Assembly (NCBI GenBank): GCA_934636425.1
Contig: CAKUAV010000073.1
Location: forward strand, 1 to 15,044
DNA length: 15,044 nucleotides
Origin: an uncultured Clostridia bacterium
GTDB taxonomy: Bacteria; Bacillota; Clostridia; Christensenellales; Aristaeellaceae
Direction of reading: 5' to 3'
Every line of letters begins with the position of its first letter. Position 1 is the stretch's first letter. Under the pieces are notes generated by a model. The model saw nothing but the letters and a program-made list of their open reading frames with translations. It did not search any database and was not told the origin of the DNA. Positions 6,953 through 14,031 of the stretch are shown piece after piece. Made by a program: the position numbers and the translations under genes.

Positions 6953-8659
6953 ATGAATCGATTGTTCAAACGATTTTTCATCTGTCTTATCGCGCTGGCT
7001 CTGGCGCTGCCCATGGGCGCGCTGGCCGAGGCGACGACCGCGAGCGCCGAAGACGAGACCGGCGCGCTGAGGGTGTATCTCAAGTCGCTGGGCGCGCTCG
7101 AGCGCATGGACGTGAGGCTTGCGGGCAGCTATTCGCTCAACGGCAAGACGGGCATGCGCTTCAAGAGCGGCGCGACGCTGGGCGTGAGCGTCGAGGACGG
7201 CGCGATCTGGCTGGACTGCGGCGGCATAAGCATCTGCGCGGGCGACACGCTGACGCTCACGCGCCACAGGCGGGACGGCGAAAACGGGCTGTACATATCC
7301 GGCTCTTCGAAGGGCGGCCTGTACGGCGGCTCGCTGGAAATCAGCCTGGTGAACGGCGCGCTCATGCCGATACTGATCATCGACGTGGAGGAGTATCTGA
7401 AGGGCGTCGTGCCCTATGAGATGAGCGACTCCTTCCCGATCGAAGCGCTGAAGGCTCAGGCTGTGGCCGCGCGCACCTATGCGCTGCGCCGCCGCGCCGA
7501 CCGGGGCGGCAAAAAGTACGACGTTGTGGACACGACCGCCGATCAGGTCTATTTCGGCTACAGCGCCGATTATGCCAACGCCGTCGCCGCGGTCGAGGCG
7601 ACGAAGGGGCTGTGTGCGCGCTATGACGGCGCGTATGCCGTGTGCTACTACACCGCGACCAACGGCGGCCAGACCGCGCGCGCCGGCGACATACTCGGCG
7701 CGCCTGCGGCCGACGCGTACCTCGACGTGCGCGACGACCCCTACGATCTGGAGAATCCGTCCAGCCCCGTGACCACGCTGGCCTTCTCGAAGGATATGCA
7801 CGACGCGCCCGAGCGGCTGAAGAGCTGGCTGATCGACGCGGCGGCCGAGCGGCTGAGCGCGATGGGCTACAGCGACGAGACGGGCGACGTGCGCATAGAG
7901 CAGGTGACGGCGATTGAGGGCGTGAATCCGAAGAGCGCTGCTCCCGCGCGCGATTATCAGGCGATGCGTCTGACCTACACAGTGCAGGCGCGGCCGCTCA
8001 TGCCGGTCTACGAAAAGCCGACTGTGAGCGACGCGGTATTTCACGCCTTCACCGGCGCGCCCATGGAGCGAAAGATCGTCGGCTATGAGCCGGGCGAGTG
8101 GGAGCGTGTCGATGAGAGCTTTACCTGCGACATTTCCGTCTACGAGCAGCTCAAGAACGAATTGGGGCTGAAGATCAGCTCGATCGACTGCGAGCTGGCC
8201 ACGGCGATCGAGGAGGACGATCTGTTCATCATACAGCTGCGGCGCTACGGGCACGGCGTGGGGCTGAGCCAGCGCGGCGCGCAGGTCATGGCGGGCAGCT
8301 ACGGCATGGATTTCCGCGCGATTCTCGGCTTCTACTATCCGGGGCTGACGATCGAGGCGGTCTCTCTGGCCGACGCGACCGCCGACGCGCTGGACGGCGT
8401 GAAGGCGGCGGCGGTGCAGGACGACGCGGCGGTGCTGGGCGCGCCGAAGGACGGCGAGTACATGGCGACCGTGACGCTGAGCACGGCGGCCTCGACGCTC
8501 AATCTGCGCGCCGCGCCCTCGACCGACGCGCAGGTCATCGCCGTGTTGAGCGCCGGCGCGAAGGTAATCGTGATGAGCGAATCGGACGGCTGGGCGCATG
8601 TGCGCGCCGTGGCCGGCGAGGGCTACGTCTCCTCTCAATACATCAAGGCGGCAGACTGA
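6953..8659 (+). CDS. Exported SpoIID/LytB-domain protein with C-terminal bacterial SH3 domain
   Basis: A 568-residue secreted or anchored cell-wall protein. The signal peptide is residues 1-26 (Arg/Lys-rich start, hydrophobic ICLIALALALPMGAL, then AEA). The SpoIID domain covers roughly 140-470, with VEEYLKGVVPYEMSDSFP (145-162); Glu156 matches the catalytic Glu of SpoIID lytic transglycosylases. QAVAARTYALR (169-179), TATNGGQTA (234-242) and RYGHGVGLSQRGAQ (431-444) are further family landmarks. An SH3b domain follows at about 508-567 (TLNLRAAPSTDAQVIAVLSAG, WAHVR, GYVSSQYIK) and probably binds wall peptides. It likely cleaves denuded glycan strands in sporulation or wall remodelling; with the SH3 tail it may be a vegetative paralogue rather than SpoIID itself. 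ATG at 6953 is chosen for GGGGAGG 6 nt upstream and the signal peptide. A strong terminator follows at 8763. It is monocistronic and unrelated to the sugar genes. Confidence 0.92.
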   Translation: MNRLFKRFFICLIALALALPMGALAEATTASAEDETGALRVYLKSLGALERMDVRLAGSYSLNGKTGMRFKSGATLGVSVEDGAIWLDCGGISICAGDTLTLTRHRRDGENGLYISGSSKGGLYGGSLEISLVNGALMPILIIDVEEYLKGVVPYEMSDSFPIEALKAQAVAARTYALRRRADRGGKKYDVVDTTADQVYFGYSADYANAVAAVEATKGLCARYDGAYAVCYYTATNGGQTARAGDILGAPAADAYLDVRDDPYDLENPSSPVTTLAFSKDMHDAPERLKSWLIDAAAERLSAMGYSDETGDVRIEQVTAIEGVNPKSAAPARDYQAMRLTYTVQARPLMPVYEKPTVSDAVFHAFTGAPMERKIVGYEPGEWERVDESFTCDISVYEQLKNELGLKISSIDCELATAIEEDDLFIIQLRRYGHGVGLSQRGAQVMAGSYGMDFRAILGFYYPGLTIEAVSLADATADALDGVKAAAVQDDAAVLGAPKDGEYMATVTLSTAASTLNLRAAPSTDAQVIAVLSAGAKVIVMSESDGWAHVRAVAGEGYVSSQYIKAAD

Positions 8660-8682
8660 GCCTGCATCCACACCGCTCCGCG

Positions 8683-8739
8683 CACGCAACCCGACTCTTC
8701 AGCGCTTGGGGGCGCTTCGAGTCTGGACGTTTGTGCGTG
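8683..8739 (+). other. Nested hairpin in the 3' tail of the SpoIID transcript
   Basis: Three nested stems: CACGCA (8683-8688) with TGCGTG (8734-8739), GACTC (8693-8697) with GAGTC (8719-8723), and AGCGC (8701-8705) with GCGCT (8712-8716) around a TTGGGG loop. It lies between the stop codon and the terminator. It could protect the mRNA 3' end or be a small RNA; no known class is recognised. Confidence 0.5.
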
Positions 8740-8762
8740 TAGGTAACATCGTTGTACAGCCC

Positions 8763-8800
8763 GACCCGCCCGGCCATAAATCAGAGCCGGGCGGGTCTTT
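8763..8800 (+). terminator. Rho-independent terminator after the SpoIID gene
   Basis: A perfect 12-bp stem, GACCCGCCCGGC (8763-8774) and GCCGGGCGGGTC (8786-8797), around loop CATAAATCAGA, followed by TTT. It is closely related to the element at 14998-15035. Confidence 0.85.
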
Positions 8801-8884
8801 CCGTGTGCCCGGGTGACGGCGCTGCGAATACGCACCAACCTAGCCCCGCCGCGTGAAACGCACTTTCTCGCTCGGGCAGCCCCT

Positions 8885-9130
8885 GAAGAGAGTCCAGAGA
8901 GTCGAAGACTCTTTGGCGCAGTCTGGGGCGCGCAGCCCCAGCGTACTCCCCGCGGAAAAACTCACAATGCCAATGCGATTGCGCAAAAGCGCACAAGTGC
9001 CGCGAGTTCGCAGCAGCATAACCCCGTCGCAGCGCGAAGAGAGTCCAGAGAGGCGGCAGTGCCGCTTCCACATTCGACTCTTTGGCGCAGTCTGGGGCGC
9101 GCAGCCCCAGCGTACTCCCCGCGGAAAGCA
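8885..9130. repeat. Pair of repeats 169 bp apart with an internal hairpin (start of array D)
   Basis: GACTCTTTGGCGCAGTCTGG and the sequence after it occur at 8907 and 9076. Each copy holds a 7-bp hairpin CTGGGGC-GCGCA-GCCCCAG (8923-8941, 9092-9110) and ends in TACTCCCCGCGGAAA. Upstream, AGAGAGTCCAGAGAG is also shared. Copy 2 carries an extra GC-rich piece (GCGGC-AGT-GCCGC hairpin). The intervening DNA (8960-9047) shows no gene. Confidence 0.8.
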
Positions 9131-9199
9131 TTTCAAGGCCAATGCGGCTGCGCAAAAGCGCACAAAGGCCGCGCCGCCAGCCCCGTTCCCCCCGTCCCC

Positions 9200-9296
9200 G
9201 TCGAGATCGCCACAAATAAACAGCCAAACCCGAAGTGAACCCGCCAAGGCAGATAACCGAAGAGCGCTGCGAGAACGCACGAATGGCGATCTCGAC
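9200..9296. repeat. Perfect 13-bp inverted repeat with 71-bp interior
   Basis: GTCGAGATCGCCA (9200-9212) is the exact reverse complement of TGGCGATCTCGAC (9284-9296). The interior is less repetitive than its surroundings and holds a small TGCG-AGAA-CGCA hairpin (9268-9279). This may be a small mobile-type repeat or a folded RNA; no coding sequence is seen. Confidence 0.7.
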
Positions 9297-9333
9297 CCGG
9301 CGGAATAGAAACGCAAGGCATCGCAAGCCGTCT

Positions 9334-9358
9334 CTTTTTTCCTGACAAAGGAAAAAAG
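9334..9358. other. AT-rich 9-bp hairpin
   Basis: CTTTTTTCC (9334-9342) and GGAAAAAAG (9350-9358) around TGACAAA. It is striking in this GC-rich stretch. T and A tracts form the stem itself, so it is not a standard terminator. Confidence 0.55.
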
Positions 9359-9359
9359 A

Positions 9360-10260
9360 CAGGCGTGAACCGAGGCAAAAGGCGGCAGCAGAACCGCAAA
9401 GCCAGCCCCGCTCCGAGGGCAAGCGCCACAAGAGAAACGCGGAGGATAGACATAAACAAAGGCAAACACCCCGCAGCCCTCGCTTCCGCGCCACCGCATA
9501 TAAACGCGCGGAAACATAAAAGACATACGTCGATCGGCAATGCGCCCCGACAGAACCTCAAAGTCAAGCGTGAACCGAGGCAAAACGCCGCGACAGAAAC
9601 GTATCACCAGACGCGCGCCGAGAGCAAGCGCCCCGACAGAACCACAAACAACAGGCGTGAACCGAGGCAAAACGCCGCAATAGAAGCGTATCACCGGACG
9701 CGCGCCGAGGACAAGCGTCCCGACAGAACCACAAACAACAGGCGTGAACCGAGCGCAAAGCGCCGCGACAGAACCACACGGGCGAACGCCAAACGCTGTG
9801 ACAAAAACGCGATGTCAGCCGCGTATCGAAGCAAAACGCCCGCCATCCTCGCAATGTCGGGCATGACAAGGCAAAGCGCCCCGACAGAAGCGTATCACCG
9901 GACGCGCGCCGAGGGCAAGCGCCCCGACAGAACCACAAAGTCAAGCGTGAACCGAGGCAAAACGCCGCGACAGAACCACACGGGCGAACGCCAAACGCTG
10001 TGACAAAAACGCAACGCCAACCGCGTATCGAAGCAAAACACCCGCCATCCTCGCAATGTCGGGCATGACAAGGCAAAACGCCGCGACACAAACGTATCAC
10101 CAGACGCGCGCCGAGGGCAAACCGCCGCGACAGAACCACACGGGCGAACGCCAAACGCTGTGACAAAAACGCAATGTCAGCCGCGTATCGAGGCAAAACG
10201 CCCGCCATCCTCGCAATGGCGGGCATGACAAGGCAAAACGCCGCGACAGAACCGCCCCGC
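9360..10260. repeat. Array D: direct repeats of 87 bp plus larger composite units
   Basis: Part of the 1.9-kb gene-free gap between the SpoIID terminator and the NagB-like gene promoter. TGAACCGAGG-type anchors at 9571, 9658 and 9745 are exactly 87 bp apart (a related copy starts near 9366). A second module with CACACGGGCGAACGCCAAAC occurs at 9775, 9977 and 10137 (spacing 202 and 160). A third with GCCATCCTCGCAATGTCGGG occurs near 9844, 10045 and 10205. In the last copy GCCCGCCAT and ATGGCGGGC form a perfect 9-bp hairpin around CCTCGCA; the others have mismatches. The shared short core is CGACAGAACCACA. Minus-strand open frames here are Cys/Arg-rich repeat text and are not genes. Confidence 0.85.
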
Positions 10261-10285
10261 CAACCGCGCTCATCCTCCGCGCCCC

Positions 10286-10306
10286 AATTCCGAATTCCGC
10301 ATTCCC
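10286..10306. repeat. Three 7-bp units related to CATTCCG, right end of array D
   Basis: AATTCCG, AATTCCG and CATTCCC at 10286, 10293 and 10300. Related to the CATTCCG run at 4054-4078 beside array B. Bases 10307-10522 contain no recognisable feature. Confidence 0.7.
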
Positions 10307-10522
10307 CCGCCCGTTCCCCCGCGCGCACAATCGCCTGTGCCGGCGCTATAACCGGCAGGCGCAAAGGCCGCGCCGGCTGACAGTTCACTATGCTGCAATT
10401 CACACCCACGCGCCGCCGCGCCAGCGCGGAGAAACGCGCCGCCCTTCCGCGCGCCCCCTCCGCCGCCGGCCGGCGCGTGTTGGGGCGATGATCACAATTT
10501 TTGCGGAATGTGTAAAATGGGC

Positions 10523-10551
10523 TTGATATTTGCGGGGTTTGGCGGTATGAT
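10523..10551 (+). promoter_or_regulatory. Sigma-A-type promoter of the NagB-like gene and oxidoreductase operon
   Basis: TTGATA (10523-10528), 17-bp spacer, TATGAT (10546-10551): a near-consensus promoter. Transcription would start near 10558, about 47 nt before the start codon, and cover the ATGA-coupled pair 10605-12343. Confidence 0.8.
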
Positions 10552-10557
10552 AATCAT

Positions 10558-10576
10558 AATGCCGGGGTATGGCATT
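10558..10576. promoter_or_regulatory. Possible operator: inverted repeat at the transcription start
   Basis: AATGCC (10558-10563) and GGCATT (10571-10576) are inverted around 7 bp, right at the predicted +1. A repressor bound here would block the promoter; it could also be a small leader hairpin. Confidence 0.4.
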
Positions 10577-10604
10577 TATTGCTGAAACAGGAGGACAATA
10601 CGCC

Positions 10605-11381
10605 ATGGCGCTGCTTTCCAATTTTACCGTCAATCGCTATGAGACGCGTCTTGAGATGGGACGCGCCGCCGCGCGTGACGCCGCGCGCGCCGTCAATGCG
10701 CTGCTCAAAGAAAAGGACACGGTGCGCATGATATTCGCCGCCGCGCCCAGTCAGAATGAATTCCTCGACGCGCTCGTCGCCGAGGATATCGACTTTTCCC
10801 GCATCGAGGCCTTCCATATGGACGAATACGTCGGCCTGAGCGCCGACGCGCCGCAGGGCTTCGGCAATTTCCTGCGCAGGGGGCTGTTCGACCGCGCGCC
10901 GTTTGGGGCGGTGCACTTCATAAACGGCGGCGCTTCCGACATAGAGGCGGAGTGCGCGCGCTATTCGGCGCTGATCAAAGAGGGCGTGGACGTCGTCTGT
11001 CTGGGCATCGGCGAGAACGGCCACATCGCCTTCAACGACCCGCACGAGGCCGATTTTGACGATCCCGCGCTGGTCAAGCGCGTCAGTCTGGACGAAAAAT
11101 GCCGCATGCAGCAGGTACACGACGGCTGCTTTGCCGCCATAGACGACGTGCCCACCCACGCGCTCACGCTGACCGTTCCGGCGCTGATGAACGCCGAATA
11201 CCACTTCTGCATCGTGCCCGCCGCCACCAAGGCCGAGGCGGTCTATCGCACGGTCTGCGGCGATATCGGCGCGCACTGCCCCGCCACGGCGCTGCGCCTG
11301 TGCCCGAACGCGGCGCTGTATGTCGACATGGACAGCGGCGCGCAGCTGCGCGGCTTTAAGCATGGAGGAAGCGCGCGATGA
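10605..11381 (+). CDS. NagB-like glucosamine-6-phosphate deaminase/6-phosphogluconolactonase family protein
   Basis: A 258-residue sugar-phosphate enzyme of the NagB/6PGL fold. NagB converts glucosamine-6-phosphate to fructose-6-phosphate and ammonia. Landmarks: AAAPSQNEF (45-53, phosphate loop), FHMDEY (70-75, Asp73 matching E. coli Asp72), GIGENGHIAFNDP (134-146) and a Lys in PAATKAEA (Lys209). Compared with E. coli GVGNDGHIAFNEP, catalytic Asp141 is Asn138 and Glu148 is Asp145, while His143 is kept (His140). Activity on glucosamine-6-phosphate is therefore uncertain, and another amino or keto sugar phosphate is possible. Start ATG 10605 is chosen for AGGAGG 10 nt upstream (10589-10594) and the typical N-terminus; an in-frame start at 10569 is less likely. 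The stop overlaps the next gene by ATGA, so the two are translationally coupled. It has a strong promoter and a possible operator upstream. Confidence 0.85.
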   Translation: MALLSNFTVNRYETRLEMGRAAARDAARAVNALLKEKDTVRMIFAAAPSQNEFLDALVAEDIDFSRIEAFHMDEYVGLSADAPQGFGNFLRRGLFDRAPFGAVHFINGGASDIEAECARYSALIKEGVDVVCLGIGENGHIAFNDPHEADFDDPALVKRVSLDEKCRMQQVHDGCFAAIDDVPTHALTLTVPALMNAEYHFCIVPAATKAEAVYRTVCGDIGAHCPATALRLCPNAALYVDMDSGAQLRGFKHGGSAR

Positions 11382-12343
11382 ATCTGGCGTTCGCGGGGCT
11401 GAGGCACAGCCACATATTCGGCCTGTACGACGCGGCGATGAAGCGATCGGACGTGACGGTCGCCGGCGCGTGGGAAGAGGACGATCAGGCGCGCGCGGCG
11501 GCCAGGGCGCGCATCGATGCGCCGTTTTACGACAGCTTTGACGCGCTGCTCGGCGACGAGCGCGTCGACGCGGTGGCGGTCGGCGACTATTACGGCATAC
11601 GGCATGATCGCATTGTCCGCGCGCTGAAGGCCGGCAAAGACGTGATCTGCGACAAGCCGCTGTGCGTCTCTCAGCGCGAGCTGGACGAGATCGAATCTCT
11701 TTCGCTCGAAAAGCGCCTGCGCGTTGAGTGCATGCTCGATCTGCGCTACGACCCCGCCGTCAATCTGGCGCGCGGTCTCGTGCGCGCGGGGCGGCTGGGA
11801 ACGATCCACGCGGTCAACTTCACCGGCCAGCATCCGCTCTCCTACGGCGTGCGCCCGATGTGGTATTTCGAGGCGGGCAAGCACGGCGGCACGATCAACG
11901 ACATCGCCATTCACGGGCTCGACGCGATCCGCTATATCACCGGCGCGGAGCTTGTGCGCACAGTGGCCGCGCGCGAATGGAACGCCTTCGCGGCAAAAGC
12001 GCCCGATTTCAGGGACTGCGCGCAGTTCATGGCCGAGTTTGACGGCGGCATGGGCGTGACGGCCGACGTGTCCTACGCCGCGCAGACCGGCACGGCGTTT
12101 TCAATGCCCTCCTACTGGCGCTTCACATTCTGGGGCGACGAGGGCGCGCTCGAGTTCCAGGTCGGCAAAGGCGACGCGACGTTCGCCGCAAAGGGCGCGG
12201 ACGCGCTTGAGACGCTCGAAGCCGCGCCCGTTCACGGCGGCTGGCTGGACGATTTCCTGCGTCCGTTCGACGCGGACGCGCAGAGGAACACATTCGCCTC
12301 CCAGCGCACGGCGCTGCGCATCGAGGAAGCGGCGCGCGGATGA
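11378..12343 (+). CDS. Gfo/Idh/MocA family oxidoreductase (321 aa, Asp/His active site)
   Basis: An NAD(P)-dependent dehydrogenase coupled to the NagB-like gene by an ATGA overlap, with GGAGGA 8 nt before the ATG. The N-terminus reads AFAGLRHSHIF (4-14) rather than the classical GxGxxG; this xSH form recurs in the 283-aa protein at 14032. The cofactor-domain motif is CDKPLC (Lys93). The C-terminal motif GGTINDIAIHGLDAIRYITG (170-189) has the classical pair Asp175 and His179, so this is the most orthodox active site of the four oxidoreductases in the window. At 321 residues it is a little short. It probably acts on the sugar (or its derivative) that the NagB-like enzyme uses. The gene ends just before array E; GTCAT-GCGA-ATGAC (12351-12364) is a small hairpin after the stop without a T-run. 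Confidence 0.9.
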   Translation: MNLAFAGLRHSHIFGLYDAAMKRSDVTVAGAWEEDDQARAAARARIDAPFYDSFDALLGDERVDAVAVGDYYGIRHDRIVRALKAGKDVICDKPLCVSQRELDEIESLSLEKRLRVECMLDLRYDPAVNLARGLVRAGRLGTIHAVNFTGQHPLSYGVRPMWYFEAGKHGGTINDIAIHGLDAIRYITGAELVRTVAAREWNAFAAKAPDFRDCAQFMAEFDGGMGVTADVSYAAQTGTAFSMPSYWRFTFWGDEGALEFQVGKGDATFAAKGADALETLEAAPVHGGWLDDFLRPFDADAQRNTFASQRTALRIEEAARG

Positions 12344-12365
12344 CCGCGACGTCATGCGAATGACA

Positions 12366-12880
12366 TGGACGCTTGCGCGGGAATGCGCGTGTGGCGCGAA
12401 GGCTTATGCTCATGCGCACGCGTAAAGGGCGCGCCGACGTGTGGATTTTTGCGAAGGCGTGTGGGGCGCGGATGCTTGCGCGGAGTACGAATGCGAACGA
12501 CGCGCCGATGCGCAGATGCTCCGCTGGCTCATGCGCACGCGTGAAGGGCGCGCCGACGAGCGATTTTTGCGAAGGCGTGTGGGGCGCGGATGCTTGCGCG
12601 GAGTACGAATGCGAACGACGCGCCGATGCGCGGATGCTCCGCTGGCTCATGCGCACGCGTGAAGGGCGCGCCGACGAGCGGATTTTGCGAAAGCGTGTGT
12701 TACGCGGATGCTTGCGCGGAGTACGAATGCGAACGACCCGCCGACGAGCGGATATTGCGCGGACTCATGCGAACGCGTGAAGAGCGCGCCGATGCGCGGA
12801 TTTTGCGAAAGCGTGTGTAACGTGGATGCTTGCGCGCGGAGCAGGAATGCGAAGGATGCGCGGATATTGCGCGGACGGAT
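12366..12880. repeat. Array E: direct repeats of exactly 118 bp, four copies plus a partial one
   Basis: GATGCTTGCGCGGAG anchors at 12471, 12589, 12707 and 12825 give three intervals of exactly 118 bp (the last anchor has a 2-bp change at the end). A partial, degenerate unit starts at about 12366. Other shared cores are GAAGGGCGCGCCGACGAGCG and GAATGCGAACGACGCGCCG. Conservation is best in the two central units and falls off towards the right. It fills the gap between the oxidoreductase stop at 12343 and the next promoter region; 118 is not a multiple of three, so the short open frames are not genes. Confidence 0.9.
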
Positions 12881-12921
12881 GAATTTGTCGGTTCTGATAT
12901 TGATATATGTAGGAAAGGACA

Positions 12922-14016
12922 GTGATCTATCCCATGAAAAAGCTGAAGGTTGCCCTGCTGGGGCAGGGACGCAGCGGCTATGCCATTCACGGCCAGCATC
13001 TTCTGCGCGACACGGAGCGCTTCGAGGTGGCCTATGCGGTGGACAAGCTGCCCGAGCGCCGCGAGAAGGCCGCGCGTGTTTTCGGCTGCGAGACGTTTGA
13101 CGATTACACGGCGCTCTTTGGCAAGGAGATCGACCTGGTGGTCAACGCGCTGCCCACGCCCTGGCACCATCCGGTGACGATCGATCTTTTGAACCACGGC
13201 TTCAACGTGCTGTGCGAGAAGCCGGCGACGCGCTCGCCCGAAATGCTGGACGAGATGCAGGCGGCGGCCGAGAAGAACGGCCGCATGCTGGCGATATTCC
13301 AGCAGAGCCGCTTCGCGCCGTATTTTGTGAAGGTCAAGGATGTGCTGGGCAGCGGCGTGCTGGGCCGCCCCGTGCAGATTTCGATCGCCTTTAACGGCTA
13401 TGCCCGGCGCTGGGACTGGCAGTGCCTTCAGGACAACATCGCCGGCGCGCTGTACAACACCGGCCCCCATCCGCTCGATCAGGCGCTCGACCTCTTGGGC
13501 GGCGAGGATATGCCGAATATCTTCTGCAAGATGGACAATGCGAATGTGTTCGGCGACGCGGAGGACTACGTCAAGCTGATACTGACCATGCCGGACAGGC
13601 CGCTGATCGATCTGGAGATTTCCTCCTGCGACGGCTATCCGTGGGGCACATACAAGATCGAGGGCACGCGGGGCGCGCTGTGCGGCACTCAGAAGGAGCT
13701 GCACTGGAAGTGGTTCGTCGAGGCCGAGGCGCCCGAGCATCATCAGATCAACGCGCCGCTGACCACCGAGGCGGGCGAGCCGGCCTACTGCGGCGAAAAG
13801 CTGAACTGGCACGAGGAGAGCTGGGTTGCGGGCGACGGCGAGGACGCGTTTGTGGACGCGGTCAGAACCTACTACACAATGATCTACGAGCATCTGACCG
13901 AGAACAAGCCGCTCAGAGTCACCGTAAAGCAGGTGCGCCGCCAGCTGGCGGTCATCGAGGAAGCGCATCGCCAGAATCCGATGCCCAAGTGGCCGGACGC
14001 GGGCATGAAGCGCTGA
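12922..14016 (+). CDS. Gfo/Idh/MocA family oxidoreductase (364 aa, Asn/His active site)
   Basis: An NAD(P)-dependent sugar or cyclitol dehydrogenase. Counting from the in-frame ATG 12934, the Rossmann motif is LLGQGRSG (8-15), the EKP motif is at 95-97 (Lys96), and GALYNTGPHPLDQALDLLGG (171-190) holds His179, with Asn175 where Asp is classical. The NTGPHPLDQ form marks a known branch of the family. The GTG at 12922 is chosen because AGGA (12911-12914) is 7 nt upstream; ATG 12934 gives a typical MKKLKVALLG start but would be about 14 nt from AAGGA. Both are possible and differ by four residues. The preceding 50 bases are AT-rich and probably carry a promoter, but no clear pair of boxes is seen. 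The next gene follows after 15 nt on the same transcript. Confidence 0.9.
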   Translation: MIYPMKKLKVALLGQGRSGYAIHGQHLLRDTERFEVAYAVDKLPERREKAARVFGCETFDDYTALFGKEIDLVVNALPTPWHHPVTIDLLNHGFNVLCEKPATRSPEMLDEMQAAAEKNGRMLAIFQQSRFAPYFVKVKDVLGSGVLGRPVQISIAFNGYARRWDWQCLQDNIAGALYNTGPHPLDQALDLLGGEDMPNIFCKMDNANVFGDAEDYVKLILTMPDRPLIDLEISSCDGYPWGTYKIEGTRGALCGTQKELHWKWFVEAEAPEHHQINAPLTTEAGEPAYCGEKLNWHEESWVAGDGEDAFVDAVRTYYTMIYEHLTENKPLRVTVKQVRRQLAVIEEAHRQNPMPKWPDAGMKR

Positions 14017-14031
14017 GGAGGGCACAGATTT

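Noticed and set aside
8712..8730. tRNA-like TTCGAGTC motif in the SpoIID tail
   Set aside because: No T-stem or acceptor pairing around it; the bases are explained by the nested hairpin.
8781..10409. Cys/Arg-rich minus-strand open frames across array D
   Set aside because: They follow the DNA repeats, overlap each other in different frames and lack start signals.
12351..12364. Terminator directly after the 321-aa oxidoreductase
   Set aside because: The stem is only 5 bp with a GCGA loop and no T-run follows.
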